Shown here: positions 1-6,175 of the stretch, in pieces
How the letters are laid out: every line of letters starts with the position of its first letter
Position numbering within the stretch: the first letter of the stretch is position 1
Assembly: GCA_045532175.1 (NCBI GenBank)
Contig: JAZSFK010000018.1
Location: 1 to 18,035, forward strand
DNA: 18,035 nucleotides
Source of the DNA: Fimenecus sp045532175
GTDB taxonomy: Bacteria; Bacillota; Clostridia; Oscillospirales; Acutalibacteraceae
Reading direction: 5' to 3'
Notes under the pieces: generated by a model
What the model was told of the DNA's origin: nothing
Seen by the model: the letters and a program-made list of their open reading frames with translations, nothing else
Databases searched by the model: none
Position numbers and translations under genes: made by a program

Positions 1-172
1 ATTATATATATTATATAAATAGTGCAAAATTAAGAAAAAATAGAAATGTAAAAAATAAAAATAAAATATTTTAATGTAACTTAGTGTAATAAAACACAAG
101 ATATTGATGATAAAGATAATAAAAAAGAAAAAAAGCAAAAGATATTGAAAAAAATAGACAATATTTTTTTAG
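1..172. other. AT-rich gene-free region, probably origin-proximal
   Basis: This stretch is extremely A+T-rich, with long A runs, and holds no credible ORF. Its position just upstream of rpmH is where the dnaA-rpmH intergenic region and origin DNA lie in many Firmicutes, so it may be the edge of oriC. I looked for DnaA boxes (TTATCCACA-like, both strands) and found no convincing copy, so the origin assignment rests on gene context only. Confidence 0.4.
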
Positions 173-201
173 TTGACAAGTTGACAAAATTTTTATATAA
201 T
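173..201 (+). promoter_or_regulatory. Sigma-A promoter for rpmH and downstream genes
   Basis: A consensus TTGACA (173-178) is followed by a 17-nt spacer and a consensus TATAAT (196-201). The expected start is near 208, about 50 nt before the rpmH ATG. A second TTGACA at 181-186 is only 9 nt from the -10 and cannot be its -35. This is among the strongest promoters in the window, as expected for a ribosomal protein gene. Confidence 0.85.
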
Positions 202-258
202 GACTACTCGCAGATATTTTTAGAATGTGTGACTAAATTATGAAACGGAGGAGTAATA

Positions 259-393
259 ATGAAGAGAACTTATCAGCCAAAAAAGCGTCATCGTAAGATG
301 GAACATGGCTTCCGTAAGAGAATGTCTGACAGAAACGGCAGAAAGGTACTTGCTCGCAGAAGAGCTAAGGGCAGAAAGCAGTTGACATATTAA
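259..393 (+). CDS. rpmH: 50S ribosomal protein L34
   Basis: This small basic 44-residue protein begins MKRTYQPKKRHRKMEHGFRK and ends KGRKQLTY. That is the canonical L34 sequence and the family's normal length. L34 is a late-assembling component of the large ribosomal subunit. The ATG is preceded by CGGAGGAG, a strong ribosome binding site. It lies directly downstream of a consensus promoter and 21 nt before rnpA, the standard rpmH-rnpA arrangement beside the bacterial origin. Identification is certain from the sequence alone. Confidence 0.98.
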   Translation: MKRTYQPKKRHRKMEHGFRKRMSDRNGRKVLARRRAKGRKQLTY

Positions 394-414
394 TTTGTCA
401 GTTGGGTAAAAAAA

Positions 415-774
415 TTGAAAAAAACAGTAACAATTAAAAGTAACTGTGATTTCCGTAGACTATACGGCAAAGGCAAAGTATTTAAGGCTCCTGCACTGGT
501 TTCTTATATTATGAAAAACCGTGCGGGAATTTGTCGTGTAGGAATAACTTCATCAAAAAAGATAGGGAATGCTGTTGAAAGAAATCGTTCAAGACGAGTT
601 ATAAGAGCAGCATATCAATCAATAGAAAATAAAATCACAGGAAGTTATGACATTGTTTTTGTAGCGCGGTCAAAAACGAAATATGTAAAAAGTACTTATT
701 TAACATCAATAATGATGAATCAATTAATAGAGGCAGGAGTTATAGATGAAAAATCTGATTATAATAATAATTAG
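415..774 (+). CDS. rnpA: Ribonuclease P protein component
   Basis: This 119-residue basic protein is the RNase P protein subunit, which helps the catalytic RNA remove 5' leaders from precursor tRNAs. The family signature (ERNRSRR at about residues 55-61, inside AVERNRSRRVIR) and the preceding VGITSSKKIGNAV segment are clear. Length fits the family (about 110-130). The frame opens with a TTG at 415. No good ATG precedes the conserved region and only a weak GGG lies upstream, so low-efficiency initiation or coupling to rpmH is likely. The 3' end overlaps yidD by 29 nt in another frame. Confidence 0.95.
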   Translation: MKKTVTIKSNCDFRRLYGKGKVFKAPALVSYIMKNRAGICRVGITSSKKIGNAVERNRSRRVIRAAYQSIENKITGSYDIVFVARSKTKYVKSTYLTSIMMNQLIEAGVIDEKSDYNNN

Positions 775-982
775 GTTTTATCAAAAAAAAATATCTCCTC
801 TTTTTGGTCCGCGATGTCGCTATTACCCTACTTGCTCACAATATGCTGTTGAATCAGTTGAAAGATTTGGAGTTATAAAAGGTTCCTTTCTTGCATTATT
901 AAGACTTTTACGGTGTAACCCATTATTTCCGGGTGGTTATGACCCTGTTCCGGAAAAAAAAGAAAAAAGAAAAAAAGACTAA
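746..982 (+). CDS. yidD: Membrane protein insertion efficiency factor YidD
   Basis: This 78-residue protein has an N-terminal hydrophobic/amphipathic segment (LIIIIIRFYQ) and the YidD signature: CRYYPTCSQYA at about residues 24-34, then RCNPLFPGGYDPVP at about 56-69. The family assists the YidC/Sec insertion route at the inner face of the membrane. The ATG at 746 lies inside the end of rnpA and is served by AGGAG at 735-739 with 6 nt spacing, a translational-coupling arrangement typical of the rpmH-rnpA-yidD-yidC run. The lysine-rich tail (KKEKRKKD) is common in the family. Confidence 0.95.
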   Translation: MKNLIIIIIRFYQKKISPLFGPRCRYYPTCSQYAVESVERFGVIKGSFLALLRLLRCNPLFPGGYDPVPEKKEKRKKD

Positions 983-1009
983 AGTGGTCCCTAAATTTTG
1001 GAGGACAAA

Positions 1010-1963
1010 ATGGATTTTATCAGAGAAATTTTTTCAATCCCATTTGGTTACCTCATAGGATTTTTCTATGATATTAGCGGTAACTATCTTTTATCCTTGT
1101 TGCTAATGACGATTTGCGTCAAGCTTGTTTTACTTCCGTCCTCGATAAAGCAACAAAAAGGCATGGCAAAAACACAGAGAATGCAGCCAAAAATTAAAAG
1201 AATAAGAGAAAAGTATGCAAATAACCAGCAAAAAATGAATGAAGCAATGCAAGAACTTTATTCACGTGAAGGTTATTCATCAATGACAGGCGGTTGCCTT
1301 CCTATGCTTATTCAGCTTCCCATTATGATGGGTGTTTACTTTGTAAACTACAAGGTACTTGACTATGTTCTTCATATCGGAGATGCAGACCTTGAACTTA
1401 TAAAAAATGCGGTTCGTGCATTACCTGAAGAGGTAATCGGAAAAGTATCAAATATTGAATATCAGATTGAGTTGCTTGCATTACAACATATGGATAAACT
1501 TGATTTATCAGGTGTTTCTGCAGAAGCAATTAAATCAATGGAAACATTTATGGAAGAATTTACATTTTTTGGTGTAAATCTTTCTCAGACACCTGATATA
1601 AATATGGGAGCTACTCTTTTGTGGCTTGTTCCGATTCTTACAGGTGTTACGTCTCTTGCAATGGGTATTTACACATTTATCAGACAAAAAAAGACAAATC
1701 CTGAAATGGCTAAAAATCCATCAATGGGATGTATGTCACTTATGACACCTGCAATGAGTGTTTATTTCTCATTCCTCTTCCCTGCAAGCGTTGGTGTTTA
1801 TATCATTATGTCAAGTGCTCTTTCATTTATTCAGATGATTATTATGAATAAAGTATTTTCACCTAAAAAAGTACTTGCTAAAGAAATGGTAAATGAAACA
1901 ATCAATCGCCGAGCAAGAGAAAAAATACTTAAAAATGTATCAGAAAAGAAAAACGAAGAATAA
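1010..1963 (+). CDS. yidC: Membrane protein insertase YidC/Oxa1 family
   Basis: YidC inserts and folds membrane proteins, alone or with SecYEG. The 317-residue product has an early membrane segment, then the conserved LLPSSIKQQKGMAKTQRMQP region and a charged IKRIREKYANNQ cytoplasmic hairpin. Next come GCLPMLIQLPIMMGVYF, a long extracytoplasmic loop (about residues 125-185), and three further membrane segments with a PAMSVYFSFLFPASVGVY core. The frame is open from a TTG at 998, but ATG 1010 is preferred because GGAGG (1000-1004) sits just upstream. No lipobox is present, unlike SpoIIIJ of Bacillus. The groove position usually occupied by Arg (IRLLxLP) appears to be Lys38 here (CVKLVLLP). Confidence 0.95.
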   Translation: MDFIREIFSIPFGYLIGFFYDISGNYLLSLLLMTICVKLVLLPSSIKQQKGMAKTQRMQPKIKRIREKYANNQQKMNEAMQELYSREGYSSMTGGCLPMLIQLPIMMGVYFVNYKVLDYVLHIGDADLELIKNAVRALPEEVIGKVSNIEYQIELLALQHMDKLDLSGVSAEAIKSMETFMEEFTFFGVNLSQTPDINMGATLLWLVPILTGVTSLAMGIYTFIRQKKTNPEMAKNPSMGCMSLMTPAMSVYFSFLFPASVGVYIIMSSALSFIQMIIMNKVFSPKKVLAKEMVNETINRRAREKILKNVSEKKNEE

Positions 1964-1976
1964 CTGAGGTATAAAT

Positions 1977-2927
1977 ATGATAAAAGAAGCAATCGGAACC
2001 GGTACAACGGTTGACGAGGCAAAAGCTGCTGCCATGCTTGAACTTGGCATTAGTGACTTCGATGAATTTACAGTTGAAGTTATACAAACTCCAACAAAGA
2101 AAATTCTTGGTCTTTTCGGTGGTAATCCTGCAAGGGTAAAGGTTTCTGTTACAGTTCCTGACCCAAAACCTGAAAAGAAACAGAATAAAAACTATAATAA
2201 AAAGCAGGAGAAAAAACCTGAAAAAATAGTTGAAGTAAAAAAACAGGAAAAGAAAGAAACAGTTAAAGAAGAAAAAAAAGTTGAAGAAACTACTTTAGCT
2301 GAAACAAATCTTTATACTTCTACTGCTGAATACATTAAATCAATTGTTTTATCACTTGGTATGACAGAATGTAAAATTACTGAAATGTCAAATGAAGAAG
2401 AAATTTCTTTTGAACTTGACTGCGGTGATGATTACGGTATTATCATCGGTAAACGTGGTGAAACTCTTGATGCTATTCAGTATCTTGCAAGAATGGTTGC
2501 TAACAAAGGAAATTCAAGCTATAAGAGAGTTTCAATCAATGTTGGTAATTATCGTGCAAAGAGAGAAGAAACACTTAAAATTCTTGCAAGAAAAACTGCT
2601 GCAAAGGCAGTTCGTCAGGGCAGAAATATCTCTCTTGAGCCTATGAACCCATATGAAAGAAGAATTATCCATACCGCTGTTCAGGAAATTGATGGTGCTA
2701 CTTCTCATTCGGTAGGTTCAGACCTTGACAGACGAGTTGTTATTTCTCCTATTGAAGGAGCAAAAAATAATGGTTCAAACCGTGCAAGAAATAACAAAAA
2801 TGGTGGCAGACGAGAGAAAAAAGAGGCTTATAAACCAGAAATTTCTCCAGACAGAGCACCAAAAAGTGATATTGACGGTGGTTCACTTTACGGAAAAGTT
2901 GAAATCCGTTCATCTGTTACAGAATAA
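1977..2927 (+). CDS. khpB: RNA-binding protein KhpB/Jag (Jag-N, KH, R3H)
   Basis: This 316-residue protein has the three-part Jag architecture. A Jag-N domain at residues 1-50 includes KKILGLFGGNPARVKV. A Lys/Glu-rich low-complexity linker covers about 62-105. A KH domain carries the GKRG loop at about 158-161 (IIIGKRGETLDAIQYL). An R3H motif is RRIIH at about 228-232. A basic tail follows. KhpB is a global RNA-binding regulator tied to cell elongation and envelope control. ATG 1977 is preceded by TGAGGT, 13 nt after yidC, so the genes are co-transcribed and probably coupled. The C-terminal tail after about residue 262 is unusually long and Asn/Arg-rich. Confidence 0.95.
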   Translation: MIKEAIGTGTTVDEAKAAAMLELGISDFDEFTVEVIQTPTKKILGLFGGNPARVKVSVTVPDPKPEKKQNKNYNKKQEKKPEKIVEVKKQEKKETVKEEKKVEETTLAETNLYTSTAEYIKSIVLSLGMTECKITEMSNEEEISFELDCGDDYGIIIGKRGETLDAIQYLARMVANKGNSSYKRVSINVGNYRAKREETLKILARKTAAKAVRQGRNISLEPMNPYERRIIHTAVQEIDGATSHSVGSDLDRRVVISPIEGAKNNGSNRARNNKNGGRREKKEAYKPEISPDRAPKSDIDGGSLYGKVEIRSSVTE

Positions 2928-2934
2928 TTAAATT

Positions 2935-2960
2935 GGTAGGGCGGGGGCTTGCTCCCGCCA
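2935..2960. repeat. GC-rich hairpin repeat between jag and mnmG
   Basis: A very GC-rich inverted repeat (GGCGGGGGC at 2940-2948 against GCTCCCGCC at 2951-2959, one G-U pair) stands in AT-rich DNA between the jag stop and the mnmG start. There is no T tract, so it is a poor terminator. From memory, similar TAGGGCGGG...CCCGCC units are scattered between genes in gut Clostridia, so I read it as a dispersed palindromic repeat. Only one copy occurs in this window. Confidence 0.55.
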
Positions 2961-2984
2961 TATTTTATTTTCAGGAATGATTTT

Positions 2985-4853
2985 ATGGAGTATTTTGCAA
3001 AAGCATATGATATAGCAGTTATTGGTGCAGGTCATGCAGGAATTGAAGCTGCATTGGCTTCGGCACGTCTTGGTGCATCAACTGTTATTTTTACAATAAA
3101 TATGGATTGGGTTGGTAATTTACCATGTAATCCGTCAATTGGAGGTACATCAAAAGGACATCTTGTCCGTGAGATTGATGCTCTTGGCGGGGAAATGGGT
3201 AAAGCGGCAGATAAAAATTCCATACAGGTAAGAATGCTTAATCGTGGTAAAGGTCCTGCCGTACATTCTTTACGTGCACAGATTGACAGACGTGATTATT
3301 CAAAATATATGAAGCACGTCCTTGAAAAACAGGAAAACCTTGATATGAAGCAGGCAGAAATCGTTGACCTTTATAAAAAGGACGGAGTTTTTTACCTTAA
3401 AACACAGCTTGAAGCGATATATACTGCAAAAGCAGTTATTATTGCAACAGGTACTTTCCTTGGTGGCAGAATTTATATCGGTGACATATCCTTTGAAAGT
3501 GGTCCTGACGGAATGTTCCCTGCAACTCGTCTTTCACAAGCACTTTATAAAATGGATATTCCTCTTCGCAGATTTAAAACAGGTACTCCGTCACGAGTTA
3601 ATAGACGCAGTGTTGATTTTTCTGAACTTGAAGTTCAGGAAGGCGATGAAAAAGTAATTCCGTTTTCATACGAAACCGTTGATTTACCTGAAAACAAAGA
3701 GGTTTGCCACATTACATATACAAACGAGGTAACAAAGAGAATTATTCTTGAAAATATTCATCGTTCCCCTCTTTATTCAGGAAAAATTGAAGGTGTAGGC
3801 CCAAGATATTGCCCAAGTATTGAAGATAAAATTGTTCGTTTTGAAGAAAAGGAAAGACATCAATTGTTTATTGAGCCTTGTGGACTTGATACAGAAGAAT
3901 TATATCTGCAGGGTATGTCCTCTTCCCTCCCCGAAGATGTTCAATTAAAATTCCTGAGAAGTATCAAAGGTCTTGAGAATGTTGAGGTAATGAGAACAGC
4001 TTATGCTATTGAATATGACTGTGTTGACCCGTTGGCATTAAAAGCATCTCTCGAATTTAACGATATAGACGGACTTTTCGGTGCAGGTCAGTTTAACGGC
4101 TCGTCAGGTTATGAAGAAGCAGCCGCACAGGGACTTATTGCAGGCATAAATGCTGTCCGTAAAATTCAGGGCAAAGAGCCATTTATTCTTGACCGTGCAA
4201 GTTCATATATCGGTACTCTTATTGATGACCTTGTTACAAAGGGCTGTTCTGACCCGTACAGAATGATGACTTCCCGTAGTGAATACAGACTTTTACTTCG
4301 TCAGGATAATGCAGACATCCGACTTACGGACTATGGTTATGAAATCGGACTTATTTCTGAAGAAAGATACGGCAAATTCAAGAAAAAGCTTGACCTTATA
4401 AAACAAGAAAGAGAAAGAGTGGAATCTGTTACAATTCCACCGTCTGAAGCCATAAATGAGGTGTTTGTTTCACGTGAAACGGCACCGATGAAAACGGGTA
4501 TAAGACTGGCAGAGCTTATTAAACGACCTCAGCTTGACTACGAATGTCTTACACCATTCGACAAAACACGACCGGATTTACCGTGGGATGTTTTTGAGCA
4601 GGTTGAAATTGACCTTAAATATGAGGGATATATCAAACGTCAACAGGCAAAGGTTGATGAAATGAGAAGACTTGAGGTTAAGAAAATTCCTGCGGATATT
4701 GATTATGACGATGTTTATTCACTCCGTCTTGAAGCAAGGGAAAAGCTTAAAAAGGTAAGACCCGAAAGTGTGGGACAGGCTTCCCGTATAAGCGGTGTGT
4801 CACCGTCGGATATATCTGTTTTGCTTATTCACTTAAGCAAAAATGAAAGATAG
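2985..4853 (+). CDS. mnmG: tRNA uridine-5-carboxymethylaminomethyl modification enzyme MnmG
   Basis: MnmG (GidA) is the FAD- and NADH-using partner of MnmE in making cmnm5U at the tRNA wobble position. The 622-residue product has the N-terminal dinucleotide-binding motif VIGAGHAGIEAA (residues 12-23), the family signature NLPCNPSIGGTSKGHLVREID, and the C-terminal tRNA/MnmE-binding region ending RISGVSPSDISVLLIHL. Length matches the family (about 620-630). The frame opens at a TTG in the upstream hairpin (2949), but ATG 2985 with AGGA at 2973-2976 fits homologues. A parS site is embedded at 4466-4481 and encodes VSRET in a variable loop. mnmE is not adjacent. Confidence 0.96.
   Translation: MEYFAKAYDIAVIGAGHAGIEAALASARLGASTVIFTINMDWVGNLPCNPSIGGTSKGHLVREIDALGGEMGKAADKNSIQVRMLNRGKGPAVHSLRAQIDRRDYSKYMKHVLEKQENLDMKQAEIVDLYKKDGVFYLKTQLEAIYTAKAVIIATGTFLGGRIYIGDISFESGPDGMFPATRLSQALYKMDIPLRRFKTGTPSRVNRRSVDFSELEVQEGDEKVIPFSYETVDLPENKEVCHITYTNEVTKRIILENIHRSPLYSGKIEGVGPRYCPSIEDKIVRFEEKERHQLFIEPCGLDTEELYLQGMSSSLPEDVQLKFLRSIKGLENVEVMRTAYAIEYDCVDPLALKASLEFNDIDGLFGAGQFNGSSGYEEAAAQGLIAGINAVRKIQGKEPFILDRASSYIGTLIDDLVTKGCSDPYRMMTSRSEYRLLLRQDNADIRLTDYGYEIGLISEERYGKFKKKLDLIKQERERVESVTIPPSEAINEVFVSRETAPMKTGIRLAELIKRPQLDYECLTPFDKTRPDLPWDVFEQVEIDLKYEGYIKRQQAKVDEMRRLEVKKIPADIDYDDVYSLRLEAREKLKKVRPESVGQASRISGVSPSDISVLLIHLSKNER
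4466..4481. promoter_or_regulatory. parS site inside mnmG
   Basis: TGTTTCACGTGAAACG matches the 16-bp parS palindrome TGTTTCACGTGAAACA at 15 of 16 positions. It is read by MnmG as VSRET, in a stretch before the conserved KTGIRLAELIKRP where family sequences vary. It should be bound by the ParB encoded at 8084-8944 and lies within 4 kb of it. Confidence 0.88.
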
Positions 4854-4857
4854 TTAA

Positions 4858-4906
4858 GCCTCCCTTGTCAAAGGGAGGGGGACCGCGGAACGCGGTGGAG
4901 GGATTC
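4858..4906 (+). repeat. Left terminal inverted repeat, two hairpins
   Basis: The arm contains two stem-loops. The first is CCTCCCTT, loop GTCA, AAGGGAGG (8 bp, perfect, 4860-4879). The second is ACCGCG, loop GAA, CGCGGT (6 bp, 4882-4896). It ends in GGAGGGATTC, whose GGAGGG (4897-4902) doubles as the ribosome binding site of the DUF559 gene. The same arm occurs reversed at 5282-5330. Confidence 0.9.
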
Positions 4907-4909
4907 TTT

Positions 4910-5272
4910 ATGAATTTTAAACATAATCCCAAATTAACTGAAAATGCAAAGAATCTTCGTAAAAATATGACTAAAGAAGAAAAGCATCTTTGGTATGATT
5001 TTTTAAAAGATTATCCAATAAGATTTTTAAGACAAAAGATAATTGATAATTATATTGTTGATTTTTATTGCTCTGCATTAAAGTTAATAATTGAATTAGA
5101 CGGTTCACAACACTATGATGAAAAAGGAATAGTGAAAAAAGATAAAATAAGAACCGAAAGATTAGAGCAAAGAGATTTAACAATAATTCGCATCCCTAAT
5201 AATGAAATATGGAATAATTTTGATGGGGTATGTGTATATATTGATAATTATGTAAAAACAAACATAAAGTGA
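4910..5272 (+). CDS. DUF559 domain protein, Vsr/restriction-nuclease-like fold
   Basis: This 120-residue protein belongs to the DUF559 family, small proteins related to Vsr-type and PD-(D/E)XK endonucleases. Visible family features are NLRKNMTKEEKHLW near the N-terminus, then a core with RFLRQKIIDNYIVDFYC (Asp51), IELDGSQH (Glu62, Asp64, Gln67, His68) and the basic IIRIPNNEI strand near residue 92. These acidic residues are the expected metal ligands, so the domain looks intact. The frame is open from 4865, but ATG 4910 with GGAGGG 7 nt upstream is the natural start, and the binding site lies in the repeat arm. Codon use is very A/T-rich compared with mnmG. Function is unproven; its place between inverted repeats suggests it acts on DNA carrying those arms. 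Confidence 0.85.
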   Translation: MNFKHNPKLTENAKNLRKNMTKEEKHLWYDFLKDYPIRFLRQKIIDNYIVDFYCSALKLIIELDGSQHYDEKGIVKKDKIRTERLEQRDLTIIRIPNNEIWNNFDGVCVYIDNYVKTNIK

Positions 5273-5281
5273 GTGATTTTT

Positions 5282-5330
5282 GAATCCCTCCACCATCTTC
5301 GATGGTCCCCCTCCCTTTGACAAGGGAGGC
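5282..5330 (-). repeat. Right terminal inverted repeat, two hairpins
   Basis: This is the reverse complement of the left arm except in the second hairpin. Read on the minus strand it is ACCATC, loop GAA, GATGGT instead of ACCGCG, loop GAA, CGCGGT. The 8-bp hairpin CCTCCCTT/AAGGGAGG and its loop are unchanged. On the plus strand the outer end supplies GGGAGG (5324-5329) just before rsmG. Confidence 0.9.
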
Positions 5331-5350
5331 AGTTTGGTATGAGGTTAATT

Positions 5351-6064
5351 ATGTTAAACAAAAATTTATTTTATGAAACTATTAAACCCTTTGAGATAAA
5401 TGTTGATGAGGATGCGTTTTCTCGTCTTGACACTTTTGCGGAAATGCTGATTGAAACCAACAAAAGCTTTAATCTTACTGCAATTAAAGAGCCTGACGAT
5501 GTAACGGTTAAGCATTTTGCAGACTGTTTATCAATTTTTAAATATGTTGATATTCCTGAAAATTCAAAAATTATTGACGTTGGTACAGGAGCAGGATTTC
5601 CGGGACTTGTTTTAAAGCTTTACAGACCGGATATACAAATGACCTTTCTTGACAGTACAAGGAAAAGACTTGGTTTCATTGAAAATGTCTTAAACGAATG
5701 TGGCATTCAGGGTGATATTCTCCACATGAGAGCAGAAGAAGCAGCACAACTTGCAAAATACAGGGGAAAATATGATTTTGCAACTGCACGTGCTGTGGCA
5801 GCACTCCCCGTCCTTTCAGAGTATTGTTTGCCCTTCGTTAAGGTAGGCGGAAGCTTTGTTTCAATGAAATCTGCCGAAAGCAACGAGGAAATCAGTGAAG
5901 CGAAAAAAGCTATCAACATTCTTGGCGGTAAAATTGAAGAGGATATTCTGTTTGATTTAGTCGAAAATATGCCCCGAAGAATAATTCGCATAAAAAAAGT
6001 TTCGCAAACTCCGACAAAATACCCAAGACCATCTGCACAAATCTCCAAAAAACCATTAAAATAA
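5351..6064 (+). CDS. rsmG: 16S rRNA (guanine527-N7)-methyltransferase RsmG
   Basis: RsmG (GidB) methylates G527 of 16S rRNA using S-adenosylmethionine. The 237-residue product has the N-terminal helical part with NKSFNLTAIKEPDDVTVKHF. It has the SAM-binding loop IIDVGTGAGFPGLVLKL at about residues 74-90, FLDSTRKRLGF after it, TARAVAALP in the catalytic region, and the usual PTKYPRPSAQISKKPL ending. Length fits the family (about 235-240). Two in-frame ATGs are possible: 5351, served by GAGGT (5341-5345), and 5339, served by GGGAGG of the repeat arm. I prefer 5351 because its binding site is not part of the inserted element. It is followed by an intrinsic terminator. Confidence 0.95.
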   Translation: MLNKNLFYETIKPFEINVDEDAFSRLDTFAEMLIETNKSFNLTAIKEPDDVTVKHFADCLSIFKYVDIPENSKIIDVGTGAGFPGLVLKLYRPDIQMTFLDSTRKRLGFIENVLNECGIQGDILHMRAEEAAQLAKYRGKYDFATARAVAALPVLSEYCLPFVKVGGSFVSMKSAESNEEISEAKKAINILGGKIEEDILFDLVENMPRRIIRIKKVSQTPTKYPRPSAQISKKPLK

Positions 6065-6079
6065 TATCGAAAAACACTT

Positions 6080-6116
6080 AAATCCCGTCGTTTTTACACG
6101 ATGGGATTTTCTTTAC
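6080..6116 (+). terminator. Intrinsic terminator after rsmG
   Basis: AAATCCCGTCG (6080-6090), an 8-nt loop, and CGATGGGATTT (6099-6109) form an 11-bp stem with one G-U pair, followed by TTTCTTT. It lies 15 nt after the rsmG stop and separates rsmG from noc. Confidence 0.75.
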
Positions 6117-6141
6117 ATTTGTGCCTTTCAGGTGATATTCT
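6112..6141 (+). promoter_or_regulatory. Possible weak promoter for noc
   Basis: TTTACA (6112-6117), an 18-nt spacer and TATTCT (6136-6141) lie between the rsmG terminator and noc. The match to sigma-A is only moderate. It is proposed because noc follows a terminator and needs its own start. Confidence 0.35.
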
Positions 6142-6175
6142 TATGTCAAGGACAAGCACTGCGGAGGGTTTATTT

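Larger units (their letters stand above)
4858..5330. mobile_element. Inverted-repeat-bounded DUF559 element, 473 bp
   Basis: Two 49-nt arms in inverted orientation (4858-4906 and 5282-5330) enclose exactly one ORF of the DUF559 nuclease-like family. The arms match at 43 of 49 positions, and all six differences fall in the two sides of one short hairpin. The element starts 4 nt after the mnmG stop and ends 20 nt before the preferred rsmG start, so it splits the usually adjacent mnmG-rsmG pair. Arms plus a single nuclease-like gene suggest a minimal mobile or homing-like unit. No recognisable transposase is present and no clean target duplication is visible: the flanks read AGTTAA and AGTTTG, a weak similarity only. 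Mobility is an inference. Confidence 0.7.

Noticed and set aside
1..258. DnaA boxes marking the origin
   Set aside because: No TTATCCACA-like 9-mer was found on either strand; the origin presumably lies outside the window.
925..940. Noc binding site resembling ATTTCCCGGGAAAT in yidD
   Set aside because: Only the TTTCCGGG core is similar; the palindrome is incomplete and the bases encode the conserved FPGG of YidD.
2935..2960. Hairpin as terminator of jag
   Set aside because: The stem is strong but no T tract follows, and mnmG directly downstream has no promoter of its own that I can see.
4858..5330. CRISPR-like or IS200/IS605-type element
   Set aside because: There are only two inverted arms, no direct-repeat array, and the only gene is a DUF559 protein without HUH or TnpB/RuvC motifs.
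4854..5336. Target-site duplication around the DUF559 element (AGTTAA left, AGTTTG right)
   Set aside because: The similarity is only AGTT, is not flush with the repeat ends on the left, and is expected by chance in AT-rich DNA.
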